DNA of 64,000 nucleotides, from the NCBI GenBank assembly GCA_022072405.1, contig JAJVHX010000016.1:22729-86728 (forward strand), given 5' to 3'. Source of the DNA: Phycisphaerae bacterium (GTDB lineage: Bacteria > Planctomycetota > Phycisphaerae > UBA1845 > CAIVHJ01). Below the pieces are notes generated by a model. That model made no database searches and had not been told where the DNA came from. It was given only the letters and a program-made list of their open reading frames with translations. A program made the position numbers and the translations under genes. Positions 1 through 6,619 of the stretch are shown piece by piece (the first letter of the stretch is position 1; the number at the start of each line of letters is the position of its first letter).

Positions 1-275
1 GGAAATTTGCCAATGATGGTGCGGAGATGCAGATTCCGCGCTTCTGGGTTTTTCTGATGAAATATGTTACGCCCCTCTACCTGCTGATCATGCTGGTGAT
101 GTGGTGTTGGAATACTTTACCGGGAAAGTTGATAGAGTTGCAGGCTAGTCCGGTGGCGCAGATGTCAATGGGGCTGGTCCTGGTAGTTACCATTTTCTTT
201 TTGGTCGTGATTCACCGAGCAGGCCGGAGATGGCAACCGATCATCGACCGTGCGGCAGCCCAGCGAGAAATATAG
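1..275 (+). CDS. Sodium-dependent (NSS/SNF family) transporter, C-terminal end, partial
   Basis: The gene enters the window already open; its frame reads from base 3 to the stop at 275. The visible 91 residues contain two hydrophobic spans separated by a short loop, then a basic cytoplasmic tail ending in RAAAQREI. The segment reading IPRFW, FLMKYVTPLYLL resembles the last helices of bacterial neurotransmitter:sodium symporters, where a Pro-Arg-x-Trp stretch leads into 'KYxTPxYLL'. The small membrane protein directly downstream is typical of this transporter family and supports the call. An internal ATG at 27 exists, but coding sense clearly continues upstream, so it is not the start. Substrate cannot be judged from this fragment. 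Confidence 0.6.
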   Translation, partial: KFANDGAEMQIPRFWVFLMKYVTPLYLLIMLVMWCWNTLPGKLIELQASPVAQMSMGLVLVVTIFFLVVIHRAGRRWQPIIDRAAAQREI

Positions 276-287
276 AGGTGAAGCATT

Positions 288-416
288 ATGACTATTGGTG
301 GATGGATCTTCATGATCTGCTCATTAACCTTTGTAGTTGGGTTATGCGGCTTTTGCTTTTATCGAGTGTTAACCCCCGCCCAATCGTCAGAAAAAAGTAA
401 AGCGTCTGGCCGATAG
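288..416 (+). CDS. Small single-span membrane protein, MetS-like NSS transporter subunit
   Basis: A 42-residue ORF starts with ATG at 288, preceded by an AGAGGTGAAG ribosome-binding site, 12 bases after the transporter stop. It has one hydrophobic helix (about residues 4-24, GGWIFMICSLTFVVGLCGFC) followed by a polar basic tail rich in Ser and Lys. Short one-helix proteins of this shape commonly follow NSS symporter genes and are annotated as MetS-type small subunits that help the transporter in the membrane. Function is inferred from size, topology and position only. A terminator follows at once, so the two genes form a complete 3' operon end. Confidence 0.6.
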   Translation: MTIGGWIFMICSLTFVVGLCGFCFYRVLTPAQSSEKSKASGR

Positions 417-432
417 GCATTGGTTTCGTTTC

Positions 433-474
433 ACCGAGCCGCGACCGTCTCGGTGCGGTCTTCTTGATTTTTTG
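433..474 (+). terminator. Rho-independent terminator after the NSS transporter pair
   Basis: ACCGAG at 433-438 pairs with CTCGGT at 449-454. An alternative overlapping stem pairs GACCG (443-447) with CGGTC (456-460). Both precede a T-rich tract (TTCTTGATTTTTT). It separates the transporter operon from rpsL. Confidence 0.6.
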
Positions 475-520
475 ATCTAATATTATTCAACCTGTACCAG
501 TACCGGCTGGTAGAAGGGGG

Positions 521-549
521 TTGGCAACCGGTACGGGCCGTGCTATACT
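521..549 (+). promoter_or_regulatory. Sigma-70-type promoter of rpsL
   Basis: TTGGCA at 521-526 and TATACT at 544-549 are separated by 17 bases, close to the housekeeping consensus. The predicted start lies about 50 bases upstream of the rpsL ATG. Confidence 0.65.
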
Positions 550-608
550 ACAGGACTATTAGTTTTTATTTGATAACCACTTGAGTCCTGGACAATTGAG
601 GATTAGAT

Positions 609-998
609 ATGCCTACGGCGAATCAATTGGTACGGGTCGGCCGCACGCTGGTCGTCCGTAAGAGTAAAGTCCGCGATATCGAAGCCTGTCCCCAGCGGCG
701 GGGTGTCTGTCTGATCGTGAAAACGCAGACACCCAAGAAGCCTAATTCGGCACTACGTAAGGTGGCCCGTGTACGTCTGACCAACGGCAATGAAGTAACG
801 GCCTACATTCCCGGCATTGATCATAATCTGCAGGAACACTCCATTGTGTTGATTCGCGGCGGCCGAGTGAAGGATCTGCCGGGTGTACGCTATCATATCA
901 TTCGCGGGACGCTTGATTGTGCCGGTGTGGAAAACGACAAGGAAGGCAAAGCCCGTAATCGCGGCCGTTCCAAGTACGGCGTAAAGCGTCGCAAATAG
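609..998 (+). CDS. rpsL: Small ribosomal subunit protein S12
   Basis: S12 of the 30S decoding centre, 129 residues, normal for the family. The whole chain matches: N-terminal MPTANQLVR, the [18 protein letters not shown] core with the lysine that is the classic streptomycin-resistance site, the [28 protein letters not shown] block, and the basic tail [16 protein letters not shown] ribosome-binding site sits at 597-600 and a strong promoter at 521-549. In most bacteria rpsG and fusA follow directly; here bioY intervenes and fusA is absent. Confidence 0.98.
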   Translation: MPTANQLVRVGRTLVVRKSKVRDIEACPQRRGVCLIVKTQTPKKPNSALRKVARVRLTNGNEVTAYIPGIDHNLQEHSIVLIRGGRVKDLPGVRYHIIRGTLDCAGVENDKEGKARNRGRSKYGVKRRK

Positions 999-1061
999 TC
1001 TATAAACTCAAACGGAATACATGCAGTTGATCAGTGTGGAAATTTCTCTGGTTAACCACGG

Positions 1062-1655
1062 ATGGTCTACATGATTTCAATTCTGTTTCGCAAAGCAATG
1101 TATTCGTCAGTTCTTCCCGTGCGGCCGTTATTATCCGAACGCCTCGGAAAATGGCTGGGTGTCGGTACGTTTACGTTACTGATTGCGCTGGCAGCCCAAC
1201 TGAAGATTTATCTGCCAGTTACACCCGTTCCGGTAACGATGCAGGATCTGATGGTCCTCCTGGCGGGTGGAATTCTGGGTGCGTGGCGCGGCGTCTGCTG
1301 TTTAGCGTGGTATGTGGTATTAGGAGCCTTGGGGTGGCCGGTGTTTGCCGGTGGAGCAGCGGGGTTCTGGCATCTGCTGGGTCCTACCGGTGGCTATCTG
1401 GTGGGATTTATTCTGGCAGCGGGAATATCCGGATGGATTATTGAGCGTCATCGTACAATATGGTCTGTAGTGACCGGAATGGCGCTGGGCTATCTCGCCA
1501 TATTTATTTGCGGTGTGGGCTGGCTGACATTTTTAACAGGTGATCTCGAAAAATCTCTCTTGATAGGTTATTGGCCATTTGCATTGGCTTCTGTATATAA
1601 AATGATTATTGTCAGCACGTTGTGTGACATATGGCGCCGTCGTGTCCAGCAATAA
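1062..1655 (+). CDS. bioY: Biotin ECF transporter S component BioY
   Basis: A membrane protein of about 197 residues with roughly six hydrophobic segments. The family signature is clear: QLKIYLPVTPVPVTMQDL followed by LLAGGILGAWRG, WYVVLGALGWPVFAGG and GPTGGYLVGF, the region that forms the biotin pocket in BioY. BioY binds biotin and works with the shared EcfAA'T energising module, or alone at low efficiency; no ATPase gene is nearby. ATG at 1062 or an in-frame ATG at 1098 could be the start; no strong ribosome-binding site decides it. It lies on the same strand 63 bases after rpsL and before rpsG, an unusual place for a vitamin transporter. Confidence 0.92.
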   Translation: MVYMISILFRKAMYSSVLPVRPLLSERLGKWLGVGTFTLLIALAAQLKIYLPVTPVPVTMQDLMVLLAGGILGAWRGVCCLAWYVVLGALGWPVFAGGAAGFWHLLGPTGGYLVGFILAAGISGWIIERHRTIWSVVTGMALGYLAIFICGVGWLTFLTGDLEKSLLIGYWPFALASVYKMIIVSTLCDIWRRRVQQ

Positions 1656-1805
1656 TTGCTTCTGATTACTGACGTAAATACAATTGCACTTGCGGCATTG
1701 TTAAGGTTTGGTTAGACTGTAAATTGTATCGATGCAGGCCGACGATTAGACGATTAGTTGGTTAAACCTGGCCACAATTAGAATCTCTATGTCGCAAACA
1801 CTGGC

Positions 1806-1833
1806 TTGCGACTGCCTGTATTTTTTTTATAAT
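1806..1833 (+). promoter_or_regulatory. Promoter of rpsG
   Basis: TTGCGA at 1806-1811 and a perfect TATAAT at 1828-1833 with a 16-base spacer. This gives rpsG its own transcript, consistent with its separation from rpsL by bioY. Confidence 0.6.
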
Positions 1834-1845
1834 AGCCTAATCAGC

Positions 1846-1874
1846 GCCCAGGCGATCGGATCACCTGGGCGATT
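1846..1874 (+). promoter_or_regulatory. GC-rich hairpin in the rpsG leader
   Basis: The arms CGCCCAGG and CACCTGGGCG form a strong stem between the rpsG promoter and the gene, about 45 bases before the ATG. It is followed by only a weak T tract, so a leader control structure fits better than a full terminator. Autoregulation by S7 is known for str-operon leaders in other bacteria; here it is inference. Confidence 0.45.
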
Positions 1875-1919
1875 GTTTTGAATAACTTTGGCTTTTTGCA
1901 GACAAGGCAGATGTAAGCG

Positions 1920-2396
1920 ATGGCATTCAAGCGATTCACGCAATCAACCGAGCAACTTCGACCCGATCCCCGTTACAACAGTAAGCTGATCAGCAAATTT
2001 ATCAATTGCATGATGTGGGACGGCAAGAAAGCAGTGGCTACGAATGTTTTTTATGATGCCATGGAGATTATTGGCAAGCGCCTGAAGGATGTCGAGCCTC
2101 TGGAAGTGTTCGAAACGGCTTTGAATAACGTAAAGCCGAATATCGAAGTTCGCTCCCGCCGCGTGGGCGGTTCTAACTATCAGGTACCGATGCCGGTTAA
2201 TCGTCGGCGTCAGCAGTCACTGGCGATTCGCTGGTTGCTGCAAGCAGCCCGGGGTGTTAAAGGCAAAGCCATGGGCGAGCGCCTGGCCAAGGAGTTGATG
2301 GATGCCTTTCGTCGCGAAGGTACGGCCATCACCACCCGCGAAAATGTGCATCGTATGGCCGATGCCAATAAGGCCTTTAGCCATTTTGCCTGGTAA
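1920..2396 (+). CDS. rpsG: Small ribosomal subunit protein S7
   Basis: S7, which nucleates assembly of the 30S head, 158 residues and full length. Recognisable blocks are [24 protein letters not shown] near the N-terminus, [27 protein letters not shown] in the middle and [27 protein letters not shown] at the end. It has its own promoter and leader hairpin and is followed by a terminator, so it appears to be a single-gene unit. fusA and tuf, its usual partners, are not in the window. Confidence 0.98.
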   Translation: MAFKRFTQSTEQLRPDPRYNSKLISKFINCMMWDGKKAVATNVFYDAMEIIGKRLKDVEPLEVFETALNNVKPNIEVRSRRVGGSNYQVPMPVNRRRQQSLAIRWLLQAARGVKGKAMGERLAKELMDAFRREGTAITTRENVHRMADANKAFSHFAW

Positions 2397-2421
2397 TATT
2401 GCCGGTTAAATTCGATTATTC

Positions 2422-2446
2422 AAACCCGGGTTTACCGGGTTTTTTT
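2422..2446 (+). terminator. Rho-independent terminator of rpsG
   Basis: AACCCGG at 2423-2429 pairs with CCGGGTT at 2435-2441 around a GTTTA loop, followed by a run of seven T. It lies 26 bases after the rpsG stop. Confidence 0.9.
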
Positions 2447-2729
2447 ATTGCGCTTTTTCCGCCAGACACTCGTCGAAAACTACTTCAGTAGAATCGCACC
2501 GCCGGTCATACTACCCGAAATAGACAATAGATCCCATTCTGCATTCAGTAATGAATGTGCTTGATTTGAACTTTTAAGAGCTGTTGCATAACTCGAAAAA
2601 CTCATCTTCCGGTTTTCAGAGCCGTCCCGTGAGCAAGTGGTGGAGAATGCAGCTACTCAGTTTCCCGTTCCCTTACGGTCGCGGCTCGGTGGTGAACTTT
2701 GCAATTGCTTCTTAACGTAAATCACCAGA
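2447..2729. other. Intergenic region with no gene seen
   Basis: About 280 bases between the rpsG terminator and the end of the LRR gene on the other strand. It contains a stretch at about 2665-2695 reading CCCTTACGGTCGCGGCTCGG, a type of sequence often seen in dispersed bacterial intergenic repeats, but I found no second copy in this window. Confidence 0.4.
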
Positions 2730-3701
2730 TTATTCAGGATTGATGTTCGGTGCGGGAATATATTTTATTTCGCGTTGTGGATATCTTCGAACAGGCTTTT
2801 TTTTCGTCAACAGATTACTGATACCGATCAGCATCAGCAGAGATCCCATGATCAAGAGATGTTGCCAGGCAGAAGTAGTTACCATCATGGCCGGTTCGGG
2901 GAGGGCCTGATGATGGAGGGCTCGAATGATCGTAGCGGGTAAAGACTCCTGCAGTTCAGTAATAGCTTGCGCGCTGAGGGTCGGATGGCCCAGAGTCAGT
3001 AGTCGCAACTGAGACATGCTTTTCAAGGGGTTCAGCCCATTATCACTGATGGGATTATTCAGCAAAAAGAGTCGGGTTACGCCGGTAAGATTTACCAGTG
3101 CCTTGATCCCTTCATCATTAATCATGGCATCAGCGAGGCGAAGATCGGACAAGTGATTTAATGACCGGAGGTATTCGAAGCCAAAGCCCTGAACATGAGT
3201 ACTGGCCAAATGTAAAAGTTTGAGATTATGCAACGCTGACAGGTACCGCAGACCGGCATCGGTAATCGGATTATGGTCCAGGTGCAGTACTTCGAGTGAA
3301 GTCAAATGACTGACATATTGTAACTGCTCATCGTTAATCTGAGCATCGGAAAGATACAGGGCTTTTAGCGATGGACTCTGGATGTTCTGCAGCGGAGATA
3401 AATCGTGGCCTTGTGACGCCGACCAGATAATCAGAATCTCGTGCTCCTGTGGAATCGAGACTTCACCTGCTGCGCAAGACCAATATTGCCAGTTGCCGGT
3501 GCTATATCTGGGGCGAAGCCGAATTTCACCGACTACACGGTCTTTCGGAAAGAAGAGCGTTTCGCCATGTTGGGAGTTCGGCAGGGTAGCATGAGCCTCG
3601 GTTGATGGTAATTGAGTGACCGGTTTGAGGCTTTGGCGCAATGGCATAGCCATTGGTTGCCCTTGCAGCATCAGAAAAATAGTCCAGAATAGCGTAACCA
3701 T
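2730..3701 (-). CDS. Secreted or membrane-anchored leucine-rich-repeat protein
   Basis: A 323-residue protein with a hydrophobic N-terminus (MVTLFWTIFLMLQG) that looks like a signal peptide. Residues about 100-260 contain five to six leucine-rich repeats of about 24 residues with the pattern LxxLxxLxLxxNPITDxGLxxL, the internalin-like or GALA-like kind common in planctomycetes. A C-terminal hydrophobic helix (about 285-302, LLIMGSLLMLIGISNLL) is followed by a basic tail, so the repeats probably face outside the cytoplasm. The ligand is unknown. The gene is divergent from the ECF sigma factor and shares a 358-base control region with it. Confidence 0.75.
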   Translation of the reverse strand: MVTLFWTIFLMLQGQPMAMPLRQSLKPVTQLPSTEAHATLPNSQHGETLFFPKDRVVGEIRLRPRYSTGNWQYWSCAAGEVSIPQEHEILIIWSASQGHDLSPLQNIQSPSLKALYLSDAQINDEQLQYVSHLTSLEVLHLDHNPITDAGLRYLSALHNLKLLHLASTHVQGFGFEYLRSLNHLSDLRLADAMINDEGIKALVNLTGVTRLFLLNNPISDNGLNPLKSMSQLRLLTLGHPTLSAQAITELQESLPATIIRALHHQALPEPAMMVTTSAWQHLLIMGSLLMLIGISNLLTKKKPVRRYPQREIKYIPAPNINPE

Positions 3702-4059
3702 GAATTCTCACTCAGTAAGCCGGCAAAAAAAATATAACATTCCACCAGCTAAGGGCGTTGGCTTGGCCAATATATGACGTCATATAACCATCCAAGGTTT
3801 CACTAATGTAGTTAGAATATGTGATTTGTATTGCTAAAAAATCTTAATTAGACGAATATTAGCGGCCATATAACAAAATCCCATAACGGGGACATCAGCC
3901 CGTAGTATTCGTCCGCGTGTGGCGATGACCGATAACAGAACATGGAAGGCCATTGGGTGAAACGAATTTATTACATTGGAAGTGAGAGTTCCATTCTTGC
4001 TGGTTTGAATTAGAAATCAGCTGACTACTATTGCCAACCAGAGCGGAGGTTAAAAGAGA
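3702..4059. promoter_or_regulatory. Divergent control region with a 16-bp perfect palindrome
   Basis: The region lies between the LRR gene (minus) and the ECF sigma factor (plus). TATATGACGTCATATA at 3771-3786 is a perfect 16-bp palindrome centred on TGACGTCA, a plausible dimeric repressor or activator site near the LRR gene start. The rest is AT-rich with no ORF. No regulator can be named. Confidence 0.45.
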
Positions 4060-4623
4060 GTGCCCGGGTCGAGTGTAATCGGCGAACTATTACGCAAAGT
4101 ACGAGAAGGTGATCAGCAGGCCCTCGCCCAGTTATTGCCCGTAGTTTATGATGAATTGCGGGCGATAGCAGCCCGCTATCTGCAGCGCGAACGTGCCGGT
4201 CATACCTTGCAAACCACCGCTCTGGTGCATGAAGTTTTCATTAAACTTGTGGGCCAGACCGAAGCCCGCTGGCAGAATCGGGCCCAGTTTTTTGCGGTGG
4301 CAGCCCAGGCCATGCGGCGGATCCTGGTGGATTACGCGCGCGGCCATCAGGCTGCTAAACGTGGTGGCGGGAAGAAAGCGGTTTCCTTGGATGATGTGAG
4401 TACGGTTTTTGAAACAGATTCGGCGGACGTGATCGCGATCGATCAGGCACTGCAGAAGCTGGCGGAACTGGATCCGTTGCAGAGTCGCATAGTGGAACTG
4501 CGTTTTTTTGCCGGTATGACCAACGAAGAGGTCGCTCAGGCGCTGGGTCATTCACTTTCGACCATCAAGCGGGAATGGGGTTTGGCACGGGCATGGCTGC
4601 ATCGCGAGTTACAGCATCTATAG
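4060..4623 (+). CDS. ECF-type RNA polymerase sigma factor (kinase-associated group)
   Basis: An extracytoplasmic-function sigma factor of 187 residues. Region 2 spans about residues 20-95 (QLLPVVYDELRAIAARYLQRER, then FFAVAAQAMRRILVDYARGHQAAKRGG) and region 4 about 130-185, with the helix-turn-helix MTNEEVAQALGHSLSTIKREW. The HTLQTTALVHEVFIKL motif is typical of the sigma group found next to planctomycete and acidobacterial Ser/Thr kinases. The start is GTG at 4060, with GGAGGT at 4045-4050. The kinase follows 31 bases downstream, and the pair probably acts as one signalling unit; no anti-sigma factor is visible. Confidence 0.92.
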   Translation: MPGSSVIGELLRKVREGDQQALAQLLPVVYDELRAIAARYLQRERAGHTLQTTALVHEVFIKLVGQTEARWQNRAQFFAVAAQAMRRILVDYARGHQAAKRGGGKKAVSLDDVSTVFETDSADVIAIDQALQKLAELDPLQSRIVELRFFAGMTNEEVAQALGHSLSTIKREWGLARAWLHRELQHL

Positions 4624-4654
4624 TCCACCCAGTTCATCGGATTCATGGAGTATT

Positions 4655-6022
4655 ATGGTTGTCGATCGATCACGTTGGGCGGAAGTTAAACGCATTTTTC
4701 ATGAGGCGTTGGAACAAACGCCGGAATTTCGCGCCTCCTTTATTCTAGCCCAGTGTGGTGATGATGCTTACCTGATGAATGAGGTCCACTCCCTGCTGGC
4801 GGCTTATCTGCAATCAGATGGTTTTCTAGAGAAGCCGGCCTTTGCCGCCTGGTCCTCGCCTTCCGATGGTGATGTGTCAGTTGTAGATCGCACGCGGACC
4901 ATGGATCTGAACTCCGAGTCCGCTATCCGGGTGGCAGGGGCTCTTGCTGATCTGATACCTGATTATGAGCTGATGCGTGTTTGTGGCCACGGTGCGTTTG
5001 GCAAGGTCTGGATCGCCCGGGATCGGGTAGGGGTCTATCGCGCATTGAAAGTTATCGAGCTTGGCAAGCTGACCGAACTGGGCATTACCCACCGTGAAAT
5101 TCGAGCCCTGCAGCAGTATTGTCAGCATGTTCCGCTGCATCCCAACCTGGTCCAGATCTTCCACATCGGCCAGGGAGAGAACATGTTTTACTACACGATG
5201 GAACTGGCCGATGATGCGGTCACGCGGCTGCCGGTACGGAAAGAACTCCCGGGCAGTTATATACCCATGACGCTGCGGCGGGTGTTGCGCGCCGGACGGT
5301 TAAATGTCGATGTTGCGGTGGAGATCACGCTGCATTTGCTAAAGGGGCTGGAATGTTTGCATCAGGCTGGGCTGGTCCATCGGGATATCAAACCGGCCAA
5401 CATTATCTTCGCCAACCGCGAAGTCAAACTGGCGGATGTTTCGTTGGTCGATATGACGCGCACGCAGATGAGCCAGGTCGGAACGCCGCAATATATGCCT
5501 CCTGATGAACAGATGGACGCCACGGCTGACACGTATGCCCTGGGCAAAGTGCTGCATGAGATGATCACCAACAAGAACATGACCAGCTTTCCGCGACTGC
5601 CGGAAGAATTGCCCATCAGTTCGACGCAGCTGGATATCGGCAAGCTGGATTCATTTCTGGTCAAAGCCTGCGGTCCCAATGCCAAGGCCCGTTATCCATC
5701 CGCGACAGAGATGCGCTCGGCACTGTTGCGTTGCCGCTTCCCGCTGATCGATGCGCCGCTTCTGGAATTAGCCAACGAGGAGATGCTGCCCAGCCCGGAT
5801 GACAGTCTGGCGCTGGCTGCTCTGCAGCGGGTGGTGGGTGATGCAGATGGCGGAACGGTCGGTTCCAAAACCACCGCCGTTTCCATCAAATCGGTTCCGC
5901 AAATCCGGTCAGCCACGCCGGGCGAGCGCATGGTCTGGGCGGTGGTGGATCGCATAATCCGGCTGGTGCCTTGGCTGGTAATTCTGGTGCTGGGTTTATA
6001 TCTGATCCGGCGATTAACCTGA
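4655..6022 (+). CDS. Membrane-anchored Ser/Thr protein kinase with atypical DFG motif
   Basis: A 455-residue PknB-like kinase. The first ~65 residues (WAEVKRIFHEALEQTPEFRASF through VHSLLAAY) form the extension typical of kinases encoded beside ECF sigma factors. The kinase domain covers about 110-360: glycine loop CGHGAFGKVW, ALKVIEL with the ATP-binding lysine, and catalytic loop HRDIKPANI. The metal-binding DFG is DVS (KLADVSLVD): the Asp is kept but Phe and Gly are changed. A C-terminal helix (about 430-450, LVPWLVILVLGLYLI) anchors it in the membrane with almost no outer domain. It may phosphorylate the adjacent sigma factor, by analogy with similar pairs. Confidence 0.88.
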   Translation: MVVDRSRWAEVKRIFHEALEQTPEFRASFILAQCGDDAYLMNEVHSLLAAYLQSDGFLEKPAFAAWSSPSDGDVSVVDRTRTMDLNSESAIRVAGALADLIPDYELMRVCGHGAFGKVWIARDRVGVYRALKVIELGKLTELGITHREIRALQQYCQHVPLHPNLVQIFHIGQGENMFYYTMELADDAVTRLPVRKELPGSYIPMTLRRVLRAGRLNVDVAVEITLHLLKGLECLHQAGLVHRDIKPANIIFANREVKLADVSLVDMTRTQMSQVGTPQYMPPDEQMDATADTYALGKVLHEMITNKNMTSFPRLPEELPISSTQLDIGKLDSFLVKACGPNAKARYPSATEMRSALLRCRFPLIDAPLLELANEEMLPSPDDSLALAALQRVVGDADGGTVGSKTTAVSIKSVPQIRSATPGERMVWAVVDRIIRLVPWLVILVLGLYLIRRLT

Positions 6023-6607
6023 TCAGGGCGGTGACCAGTCAGCTGCAAAACGTACTTCCGAATTAGCCTGCGGTAAGGCTTGCAGCATGGATTGGAGCAT
6101 GTGCACATAAGTATGAGCAATGCGGGCAGCAGGCTGGAAGTGAAACCGGAGTGCAGTTGCTTCAATGACCTCGGCGTGCGGTCCTTCAATTTCAACATAA
6201 CGTCCCAGCATCGGTAATTCATCCAGTTCAATGCGGCATTTTTTCAGTTGCCAGCTCTCCCGGAATTTCTCAAAGATTAAAAATGGCTGATAGCCCAGGC
6301 CCGCGAGCAGTTGTGCTGTTACTTCCGGCGGCTCGACGGTGATTTCAGTTTCTTCGCGGATTTTCAACGACCCCGGCTGCATCGGACCTTTGAAGGTTAA
6401 TGTTGATTTTTCCACCGAGCCGTCCAGCAGGCGTGTCGTGCGCAGTCTCAATCCGCAACCACTCCGCCGTAATTGATCGGCGGCGTTATCATAAATCCGA
6501 TTGGTTTCCAGAACCTGTCCCAGGTAGAGGGCCTGTTGTTCGCGCAAGGTGTTACGCAAGGGGCCGAAGGAGTCGATCCTGAATTTAGCTTCTACTTCCA
6601 GGGCCAC
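6023..6607 (-). CDS. CYTH-domain protein (class IV adenylate cyclase / triphosphatase family)
   Basis: A 194-residue single-domain protein. The N-terminal ALEVEAKFRI is the ExExK signature of CYTH enzymes. Further acidic and basic tunnel residues follow in order: RLRTTR, LTFKGP, REETEITV, FEKFRESW and ELDELPMLGRYVEIEG. CYTH members hydrolyse inorganic or nucleoside triphosphates or make cAMP (CyaB). The sequence cannot tell these apart, so no symbol is given. It abuts the kinase gene end to end on the opposite strand, with no bases between the two stops. Confidence 0.85.
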   Translation of the reverse strand: MALEVEAKFRIDSFGPLRNTLREQQALYLGQVLETNRIYDNAADQLRRSGCGLRLRTTRLLDGSVEKSTLTFKGPMQPGSLKIREETEITVEPPEVTAQLLAGLGYQPFLIFEKFRESWQLKKCRIELDELPMLGRYVEIEGPHAEVIEATALRFHFQPAARIAHTYVHMLQSMLQALPQANSEVRFAADWSPP

Positions 6608-6619
6608 AAAATTCCCTCG

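Noticed and set aside
1034..1444. 136-residue plus-strand ORF overlapping bioY
   Set aside because: It is the other reading frame of bioY, which has the true family motifs.
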